The position numbers were made by a program, and so were the translations under genes. DNA of 64,000 nucleotides, taken from NCBI GenBank assembly GCA_943737045.1, contig CALSFV010000423.1, positions 106,471 to 170,470 of the forward strand, given 5' to 3'. The DNA is from Parapristionchus giblindavisi (taxonomy: Eukaryota > Nematoda > Chromadorea > Rhabditida > Diplogasteridae). Shown here one piece after another: positions 25,601 to 37,600 of the stretch; the stretch's first letter is position 1, and the number at the start of each line of letters is the position of its first letter. The notes under the pieces are model-generated. The model did no database searches. It saw only the letters and a list, made by a program, of their open reading frames with translations, and had not been told where the DNA came from.

Positions 25601-28600
25601 GATTGGTCTCCTACTGAGTGTCTACATGAAGTGAGAGAAGTAAGTGAGGTCCCCCTTCCATCTCTCAAGTACATATCTCTCCTTTTCTATCATCTCTATT
25701 ACTTCTTATACTTGTACATCTATTCTTTTCATCATACGTCGAAAACTAAACTACAAAGACTGACCGCATTTCGGATTTTTTTGAAAACGAGATCGCATTT
25801 TGCAAATCTGTAACGTAGCTATTCGACCTATGCTTTTCAGTCTCAACTTATTCTTCTTCTTCTTCTTCTTCTATACAAAATGTAAATTCACTCGTTCAAA
25901 TTCGTCTATATCTTTGTATAGAGAGATGGAATGAGTTTACCTCCTCATTCATTCATATCTTTCTATCAGGGATAGATAGATATTTGAATATTTGTCACCA
26001 TATAATATCTTGTATCTATATCTAATTGTAAGAATACAATACGCTCCAATGATCATTCTATTGTTTCATCTCCATATCCTGTGAATCTATTCTCTCTCTC
26101 TCCCTCCCTCTCCCTCCCTCTCCCTCTCCCTCCCTCTCCCTCTCCCTCTCCCTCTCCCTCTCCCTCTCCCTCTCCCTCTCCCTCTCCACCTCCCTCTGTC
26201 ATATCTCGGTATGAATAGTGGTGCGAACACTAATCCGACATGATCTCTCTTATTGTTGTTGTTCTATTAATGAGAGGGCGGTGGAGGGAGAGGGGTCGTG
26301 GTGTCTTTAGAATGAGTAGAATTCATCCGGCTGTCTCTTGATAGAGATGAAGAATAGAAGAGATAGACATGCAATAGATGGAAGACGTGTATGAATACAT
26401 ATGAAGAAGGAGAGGGAGAGGGAGATGGAGAGGGAGATGGAGAGGGAGAGGGAGAGGGAGAGGGAGAGTGAGATGGAGAGGGAGAGGGAGAGGGAGATGG
26501 AGAGGGAGAGGGAGAGGGAGAGGGAGAGGGAGAGGGAGAGGGAGAGGGAGAGGGAGAGGGAGGTATAGAGGGAGAGGGAGAGGGAGAGGGAGAGGGAGAG
26601 GGAGGGATAGAGGGAGACCAGTACGATGAATTATGATCGTATTCAGATATGATCAAATGTTGCTTTGTTGTTTACTCTTTGTGTTATCTCTGTTACACCG
26701 ATTGAGATGGTATTGAGTGTTATATATCTAATTTCGTTAGTCATTCTCCATATATATGAATGATATGATTGTAGATGTCTTCCTCCATCATCATTTATGG
26801 TTGAACATTCTAATTCATCTCGAGGAGGAGGAGGAGGTGGAGGATCATCTACTGCTTTACTTCATTCCAATAAGAGAACATCGTCCAGATTAATGGGTTA
26901 CTTTTAAAATATATTCTCTCTTATAGTAGTTGTTCATATCGAAGTTGATTTCTGTTCTTTTGTAATTCTTTGAATGATTGATTATTGATTGATTGCAGGT
27001 ACTCCTCTTCCCTCCACAACCATTCCTCCCCTGTCGGGTTCACTCAAGAAACGACCGCCATCCAGGTATGAATTGATCTTTGATCTTTTCAATTCATACC
27101 ATAGTTATTCAAGATTGATCTTTGATCTCTTATTTAGATCATCATCATCATCATTAAAAGATGTTATTCCTCCATGTTCTCCATTTGTTCTTTGTCTTAT
27201 CTTTTCATTGATTCTCTCAGTTGGATTCATTGTTGTCTTATTGTGTAAGTTAACATTTTAATTATCATATATCATTATTTATTCTTGTTTCATCATATTT
27301 CATATAGCTGATAATCTCTTGATCTCTCAATTTAACATGAAAGTGTTCATAGTCAGAATAATAAATGTTGATTGATATATTTCTCTTTATATTTCAGTAC
27401 GAGTTCCTTCACCAGATGAATCATCTTCATCTAATCAAGGATTAAATGCGGCTTATGGAAAAGATAATGTATGTCATATTCACTCTCTCTTCCAAATCTT
27501 TATCCAACTGATTTTGTGTTTCAAGTTAATCTCATATATCTATGAATTCCTATGATGATATAGACTTCGTTTTCTATTCCAGGACCATTTACATGCTTTG
27601 CCCGAACGAATACGATTAGGTGAGACTGTCTATGTCGATCTTATTGGAGAAGAAGAGACGTAAGTGTCATGATCTTTGATCTTTAATATTTGATCTCTTA
27701 ACCATCTTTCAATCTTTATCTACCGTAATTTGAATGGTATTAATTTCAGTCAATTGTATATTCAAACCCCTATGAGAGTCTCATTCAATGCTACCGTATC
27801 ACCATCTGCTAAGGTACATTTATTGATTGATTTAAAATGGAAGAATCGATCAATAATATCTATGAATATAATGTGTTATCAATCGATTGATTATTATAGA
27901 TAGCAGTGATGGGTAAATTGGCTGGTTCTCCATCTACAGCTGATCATGATCTATTATGGAAATTGACACCTGGAGAATCATTGGATCAGGTACGGTAGTT
28001 ATGAACAAAGAAGAAAGATTAATCAATAATTGAAGTATATTGATTGATTGATTGATTGTAGATTCATCATCGTATTGAGAATAGTCCAAGGAATGAACGA
28101 CAATTGAAAAGAGAAAGAAAGAGAAGAGGAGGAAAGAAAAGAAATATTAATGAAGATGAAGAAGATGAGGTTAGTATCTATAAATAGTAGTGGAATGAAG
28201 ACAAAGTCATGTGGACTATCGTCGTTGTTACTTATATGATATTGTATTATAGTTGGATGAAACAAGAATTCTCCGGGTACAAAGTATATACTGGAATATT
28301 AGATATTATAATATGATTATACGATGAACGATTGTATTCATTCTCTTTCAGCCACCAAAACACAAAGTGAACTTTGAGAAGTTTCTCTTAGCAGGAACAT
28401 GGTATCTTCGGTTTATCAATGATAGGAAACAAGTGAGTTTCATTTGTCATTATACAACGAATTGATAGTCGGCTCACGCTTCATCATTATATTTCTTAAT
28501 TCAATATCCATTTATATAATTGGTATTATTTATATAATTGTTTGCTTATATAAGGTGGAAGGAGTGACATTCAATATTCAATCCCATCCAATTGATTCAT

Positions 28601-31600
28601 CATGTTATAATAGTTGTTCTGGTAAAGGAGAATGTATTGGTAATGGAATATGTAGATGTGAAGAAGGATATAGTGGAGAAAACTGTGAGAAAGGTATGTT
28701 ACAGTATACCCTATCGTACTGTATCATTTAATTATCGATTGATTCCAGCCTTGTGTCCTGTACAATGTAGTGGCAATGGAAGAGTCATCAATGGTGTATG
28801 CGTATGTGATCAGGGATATAAGGTACGGTAGATTATTGATTGATTAAAGGATAACTGTATTCATGTACAGGGTATTGATTGTTCACTTCGATTGGAATGG
28901 TGTGAAGTACCTGATTGTTCATCTCATGGTAGATGTACATTAGAAGGAAAGTGTATATGTAATCGTGGATGGACTGGACGAGATTGTAATGAGGTATACT
29001 GTAGTCTCTCACTTCTTTGGGATACTGTAGACTACTGTAGATTGATTAGTGTATATTAACTATTACCGCATTGATTTGATGTGATTTTAACAGCATTGTA
29101 TTTTGATAGTTATTGATTGAAGTGTAAATACAGTAAGATGGAAAGTATTGATTGTCATTGTCATTGTGCATGTATATGTTGATTGTTGATTAAGTTTGTG
29201 TTTAATTACAGAAGAATACTAACATGAATAAGAATGAAGAGGGATCAATATCATTGCAGACTGATTGTATTCACCCCTCATGTAATGGTAATGGAATATG
29301 TTCACAAGGAAGGTTAGTTCATTCATTCATTCATTGTTATTCTTGTTGTTTGATGAATTGTAAAATGTAGTTGAAGTAGATGATTATTAAGATGTTATTG
29401 TAACGATGAATTCACTGGGTTGGGATGTGAGAGAAGAAGATTACCTATCTTTGTTATTAAAGAAGAAAAGAAGAAAGATATAATAAAGAAAGAAGAAGAA
29501 CATAGACAAACTGGTTTGTATATTCGTTTATTTACTTTATTTCAGCTTATTAAAAGATATTTATTTGATTTAGAGCCTATTTTATATTTTTTTGTCATAC
29601 TCTCATTATACAGTATGTTTGATTACAGTATACCCAACTGCATCTACACCATCATCTACCGTATCCTCTTCTTCTTCATCATCAATCGATATCATTCGCA
29701 CATGTTCATCTCATGGTCATATGAAGAGTGAAGAAGGAATATGTCTATGTGAGAACGGATGGACTGGAGATGAATGTGATATTGGTACGGTAGAAGATTT
29801 CATATTGATTGATTTGTTGATATTGATACTGTAGAAGATAGTATATTGATTGATTGATTGATTGATACGGTAGAAAATAGCATGTTGATTGATTGGTTTT
29901 TTGATATTCGACTAATCTTAATGGAAAATCTTGATTTCATATTGATTAATTTGTTGATATTGATACTGTTGAAGATAGTATATTGATTTATTGATTGATT
30001 GATTGATACGGTAGAAAATAGCATATTGATTGGGTGGTTTTTTGATATTCGACTAATCTTAATGGAAAATCTTTTTTCTATATCATAAACTATATGAATA
30101 TGTATCATTCAGCCATTTGTTCTCCTTCATGTATCAATGGAGATTGTCGTGATGGAAAGTGTGTGTGTCTACCTGGATGGAGTAAGTTCATCCATATTTT
30201 GCCTTTTCTATAGTTCTTGAAATCTATGTTTCATTATGTTATTGTCTTGTATCGTTCCATAGATATCTCTTATAAACACTAATGATATGATCTAAAATGA
30301 TTATTTATTGATTGATTATAGAAGGAATTGGATGTGGTCGTAGAGAATGTTCATTTGGTTGTTCATCTAATGGAAAATGTGAAGCTAATGGAAGTTGTAC
30401 GTGTAATAAGGGATGGAATGGAGACAATTGCTATATTGGTATCATTTATTCGATTGTAATCTATGAGTTCATTTATTCGGACAATTATTAAAATGATCTG
30501 AAACGATGATCTAATTGGTTATCGATGACATTCAAAATGCATCTATGTCAATAATTTAAAACATTATTATATGCAATATTATTGTAGATGGTTGTCCATC
30601 AGGATGTTCTGGTCATGGAGAGTGTAGAAAGAGATCAAATGGTTAGTATTTTAATCTTTGCTCTTTGATCTTTCAATCTAATGAATATGATCATAGGTGA
30701 TTGGTCTTGTCATTGTGAATGGCCTTTCACTGGTATTGATTGTGCTACTCAACAGGAGACACAATGTACAGATGGAATAGATAATGATGGAGGTTTGATC
30801 TTTTGATCTTTGATCTTTGATAATTATTGATTGTATTGAGATGGTCTTGGTGATTGCGATGATCCAGATTGTTGTGATGTTTGTTCTAAAGTACAAGGAT
30901 GTACGATAGTTCCATCCCCTTTAGAATCATTGAATAGAATGAAAGAAGAAGAAGGAGAAGATAAATGGAATAGAGAATATAATCAATTATTTATTAATGT
31001 ATGATATTATTAATATATATATATATATGTACATTTTGGCTCTTTTAAAGCAATTAGATCACTGAAAGGGATCGATCATTAATATTGATTATGTTATATA
31101 TTTCAGAGAGTTCGTTTCCTCTCACGTGATTCTCGATCCGTTCAAAGTTATCAAACTAAACCATTTGATCCAAGGTTTCAATCTTTTATTATTATCTTTC
31201 TCAAATGTTAACTATGTTGCCATCATTCAATACATTATCTTAATCATCTAATTATTCATAATGATATATCTAATATGATAATATTCTAGTTTGATCTCTG
31301 TTCTCCGTGGTCGTCTTGTCTATCGTCATCCTTTATCATCAATCATTCTTCCATTGAGAGGATCAAGAGTATCAGATCTTAATAATGCTCATCATGGATT
31401 TACTCTTACAAGGAATGATACAAATGATGGAGATGGTTCGTCCCTTGATTATCTTTCATCTTTGATCTTTATGACCACACACTTTCTTGTTGCGATATGA
31501 TTTGAAGAATCAAATATTGATTCCATCTCTTTTCCTTTAGGAGTATTCGATCTAGTAGTAGATGGTGGACGTAGTGTTACTCTTCAGTTTCTTCGTACTC

Positions 31601-34600
31601 CATTCTCTCCTCTTAGAAAGGTACCGTATCCCTATCCTATCATTCATCAATCGATAATTGTTATCATTCAGATTGTTTACGTTCCTCCTAATCAAATCAT
31701 TCATATCGGAGATATATTCATGGATAATAATGAGAAGCCTAAGGTATTGAGTATTGAGTTCTATATGACCTACAGTACCGTACCTTGTAGAAATCTATTG
31801 GAGACATTGGTTGTTCGATCTCTCGTGTATCTCCTTCGCCAATTATCATAGAATCATGGTCATCATCAGAAGGATCAATCATATCTTCTAATCCTTCTTC
31901 CAATCCATTACCGTATCCTCGTATCTTGGCCGATTCACGTACTGTAGGCGATGAAATACCCATCAGGTATTCATTGATTATCTAAATAGATATTAATAAT
32001 TGTTTTAAGAGGTTCATCACTTGGTATGATATATGACTCTAGTCGTGTTTCCTCTGGTGAACTTCGAATGAGATTGACTGAAGAATCAATCGATATTAAT
32101 CTAAGATTAGTACATATCGAGATTACTGTAGCTGGAAAGAAACATTCGTGGACCCTTGCTGCACGACCTCTTCTCAGGTGAATCATTATTGATTGATTTG
32201 ATTGATTACCGTATTGATTGTAGACATACTTTCGTATGGAATAGAAAGGATGCATATGATCAATTGATGAGAGGATTAGTACCTGCTACTGTGAAGATTG
32301 GATATGAATGGATGAATTGTACTGAGGTACTGTAGATTGAAAGGAGATGATGGATCATGAAATGACTTTATTCATTATAGATCATATGGAATGAAGAAAG
32401 AGTTCAATTGGAAGGATCACAAAGTGATGGAAGAGAAGGAATAGGAAAAGGATGGACTATTAATAGATTACATTATCTTGATCTTGAAAATGGTTTGTTC
32501 TTTATGCTTTTAAATCACTATTGCATTCGATTCATACCATTATATATCTTGTTGAATTGATGTTTCATTATAGTATTATCAATGGTATTCTTTTCTTAGA
32601 ATCTTGCATAAATGATGGTATTATAGGAGTACTTGAACGTGGTGATGGTGGTAGACAACATCTCTCAGCACTCTCACGATGGGAAGCAACTACTGTAATT
32701 GGTATCTTATTCATTATTCATTGATTTATCTTGCGGGATAAACTATAATTCTCTGTGTACTATGAAACGTTTTCTTTTAATGATATTGTAAATGTAATGA
32801 TATTAATACTAAATATAATCTGTGATACGTGAATTCATCAGTTTGATTTCTCATTGATCATAATGATTCATTGTAGGAACATCAACAAAAAGAGTTGGAC
32901 CATGCACTACTGATTCTGAATGTCTTGGATATGCTGAGAAAATGCCTCTTGCTGGGTACTAACGATATACTTCCCTTGATCTTCCAATCAATCAATAATT
33001 ACAGACCTACATCGTTGGCAACTGGAATCGATGGATCGATATATGTAGTAGATCATGATTTGATTAGACGAATCACTCCAGATGGGGCTGTGAGAACAGT
33101 TATGACACTCAAGTGCGTGAATTAATCATTGATTAGTCATTATTTTATTGATTGATTGATTGATTATATTGATTGATTGATTTCAGAGGTGTAGATGCTC
33201 AACAATTATCAGCTCAGATGTCAGTGGAACCTCGTGATGGTTCACTTTATGTAGCCATTCCATCTCAATATCAGATTGTTCGAATATCTGCTGATAAGGT
33301 ATCATAATCAATATTGATTTATATAGATCAATAACCTGATTATCGATTGATATTAAGGGTGCTCCTGGTCGTACAGATAAGAGAACCGTATTAGAAGCTG
33401 GATTGAATGAACAACAGGTGAGAGTTACTTTGTTGTTTCATCTGTTATATAGTATCTATACTCTCTATGAATGAAATATATATTGAATATCCTATTATAG
33501 ATAATAGCTGGAACGGGTGAAATGTGTCTTTCATCATCAATAGATTCATGTGGAGATGATGGAGAAGCTAGTCTAGCCAAACTAATATTCCCTAAGGCTA
33601 TCGCTTTTGATAGTCTTGGACGATTATACGGTAAGTACTGTATACAGCCACATTAATCAATCAATAATATGATCATTACAGTAGCTGATGGCCACCGTAT
33701 CCGTATCATTGATGCTTATGATCGTAAGACACCGAGGTTGATTCGATCGATTGGAGATAGGTAAGTACTAGAATGACTACCGTAATCAATCAATATGATT
33801 ACCGTATTCCAGTTCATCGTTTGCCTCTCATGGACCTCCTTCATGTCCTCTTTCATTCAATTCTCCTCTAATAGAGACATCATTAAAAGATCTTAGACTA
33901 CAATGGCCTTCATCTATTAGGTATCAATCATTCAATCATATTCATTCATTCTAATTACATTGTTTAGTATTGACAAGACAACCAATACTGTCTATGTATT
34001 GGATACATCTGCAGTCTATGCAATCAAAGGAGAACGATATCGGATTGTACGAGGTAAGACTCCGCCCATATTGATCTTTGATCTCTACCGTAATCTTGTT
34101 CTCTTAGGTGGACCACCATCATGTCCAGGTGTTTCTTCAAGTAATACAACATATGTGAAGGGAATAGCAGCATCTAATGATGGTTCAATCTTTCTTCTTG
34201 AGAGATCAGGACAAGGACAACAGGTATTATACTTATCCTTTCATTATTGATTATCGATTGATTCATTGTAGATTGTTCGTATCTCTCATATTGGAGCAGT
34301 ACCAACAATGTTTGCTGGAGGTCTTTCAAGTACTTCAACATCATCAAATAAATCGATATATGATCGTGTGGTCTCTCGATCTCGTCTCCGTTTATCAGAT
34401 ACTGTAGCCATTACTGTAGATGCAAGAGGAAGACTTATTGTTGCTGATCGAGAAAATGCCATCGTAAGATAGATTTTATTTATTGCTTTCTATTTTTATT
34501 ATTGATCTTTGAGATTCGTCGTATCGGTCCTCGTTCATTTGAACTAAGATCAAATTCGAATGATTATCGTCTCGCAGATCCTGAAAGGAATGAGGTACTG

Positions 34601-37600
34601 TAGTCAATATGTGATACGGTATAATTGATTGATCGATATCAGGTGTACTTGTTTAACAAACATGGACTTCATATAGCGACACAAGATATGCTCACAGGAA
34701 GATTTCTTCTCAATTTCACTTATGAATCGGATTCAAGGTTTCTTCCACATCACTCTTTACCTATTCCTTTATTTTGAATAATAAATAATAATCAATATTT
34801 AATTCTAGTGATTCGCTTTTATCGGGAGTTCTCAGTGGTGATTCAATAGTCAAATTGACTCGTGAAGATGAATTTGTATTAATTGAAACAAAAGAAGGAA
34901 GAAGAACTTCTCTCACGATTCGTGATAAGAAACTATTGAAAGTTGATAGCAATGGCTATGGTATGGTTTATTAGTACTGTAATTGATATTTATTGATTAA
35001 TTGTACTTGTTCAGATCCAATCAAGATGCAATACTCTACCGATGGTCTCATGACTGAAAGAGTTGTTGAGGTACGGTAGTCAAATTGATTGATCGATTTA
35101 TTGATTGATTTACTTGTAGGGTGGACCAATCGCTCTTCTCTTATACACTTCCTCTGGTCACATTCAAGAGATGGTCTCAGATGGAGGATTGAGAATCGAT
35201 TTGGATGGAGATACTGTAGGCACCAAAGGTACGTTATTAATTAATTGTTCATTGATCAATAATATTCGTACAGGCGATCATACTCGTATGCTTATCCAAC
35301 GTGGATCATCAATCAATGATGATCGATCGATATTCATAGATGATCAATCAATAAAGATAGATCAAGGTATTATTCATTTATTGATTGATTCTTTCATCTA
35401 CCGTATCCCTATCTTATTCAGATTCATCTCGTATTCTTGATCTTATTCCTCTTGGATGGTCTGGTGCTCATCTTTCTAATCGATTGATTGGTCGTTCTGA
35501 TCTATTCGATGCTGCTTCTCTATCAATCGATAATTCTGGATCCCGTGTGGATTTGATTGGGGCAGAGTCAAATGATGATCTGGATACTGTAATCTCTGTG
35601 AGAAAGACAAGTCTACATGCGATTGATGGTGAGTCATTTATCAGTTAAATAATTAATATTTCTTATTACTAATCTGTAGGTCGAAGTGCTCTTTCATCTC
35701 GTATTGAATGGTCAACAACAGCAAAAAGAACAAAAGGATCATATAAGATAATAAGAGATGTGATTAGAAAGGCTAAGATTAATGGATCACCTCTGATGTC
35801 TATTCAATATAAGAAAGATGATGGAATTGATTCATATATTGGTCCATTGAGTCAAGATCTACTCAAAGTTAGATATAATGACAAGGGAAAGGTATGATGA
35901 CTTATAATCTGTTATATTATCTTATATTGATTGATTGATTGTAGATAGTATCGATTGGTGCAGAAGTAGATGCATTGATTGAATCGAATAGAAGATTACC
36001 TCTATTAGAGATGACAAGAGATGATAATGGAAGACTTATTGAAATCAATTGGGGAATTAGAAAGCAACGATTTAATAGAGGTACGGTAGATATGGGCACT
36101 ATCAATTAATCAATCAATATATTGATTGTAGATGTTCGTGGTCGTATAGAATCGATGACGTCATCATCGAATATAAGTGAGAAGATAGAAGAATGGAGTA
36201 GACGATATGGAGATGAACATGAGTGAGTAATCATTCACTTATTCATTCATATATTGATATAGTAATGAGAGTTGAATTCAGTTGGCCATTGGGAGTAAAT
36301 TTGAATGGTATTGACTATTCGTATACTTATTTTGATGGAGGACGTATATCTGAAGTATCACGAGGAGATGAGGTATACTATCTATAATATCATATTGATT
36401 CATTCATTGGATGTATATGACTGATATATGATATTGATTGTAGAGGACAACAATGGAACGTTTATCTCTTGTTGATGGAGGAGAATTGAGAAGAAGAAGA
36501 TGGGGATTCTCTAATGAACCATTCATTATTATAATCAATCCATATTCATCTTTATCTTTATCTGAATCAATGATTGAATTGAATGAAATGAAATGGATTG
36601 AATGGAGATCATCTGATGGTCAAAGACATTCAACGATCAATAGAGATCAGAAAGGAAGAATCAAATCAATCGATAATGGAGATATCACAACTACCATACT
36701 CTATCATAATAAAGGAGAGGTTAGGTAAGTAGCTACAGTGACTCATACCGAGAACCTAATCGATAATCCGTTTAGACAATGTCGATCGCCTACCGTAGAC
36801 GAACATTTCAAATGGCATGGTGGTCTCGTGACGGAGAAGAGAATTGCTACTAGAATGGATACGGTATGTTGGAGGAGTACTGTAGTCTTTGTATGTTGAT
36901 TGAATACTACAGAATGGCCACTGGCAAGATAGTACCATTTCTCTTCATTACGATGATTTACTTCGTGTACGTCATGTAGATACGACAATTCATGGTGCGT
37001 TGAGTGAATTTACGAAGGCGATGTTTCTCGCTCTACTGTATTATGTGCACGACAGTCGATCTATTTTCAGGTCATGGAAAGGAGATTCTGAATCTTGGTT
37101 ATGATGCACGAACTCATCGATTACAATCGATTGATGGATTTAGTGTGACATATGAACCAGCGACGACTAAGATTCAAGAAGGAACGGTAAGTAGAGGTTA
37201 CTGTATCTATGAGATACTGTAACTGGAACTATTGATTATTGTCTTGTAGATTCTGATTGAACGTCGTCTCGGTGCAACCAGACAAATCTCATCAATTCAT
37301 GTACAGATCGGAGCTGTTGTATGTGATGTTCAGGTACGGTAGTTGTTCGGATTACGATATACATCAATCGATAATTATAGATCACACATGATGCCCTTGA
37401 TCGACCTCTATCATCCATATGGAAGCTCAAGTCAACAGAAGGAGAGACAACTGAGACACATACCGTACTCTATGATGAATACGGTAGAATCACGAATCTG
37501 ACCCGCGGAACCGATGAGCGTACCAGGTACCGTAGTCTCAATTGTTGATTGAAATTGGATAAGTATCATTGTAGATGGAGATTAACATATGAAAGTAATG

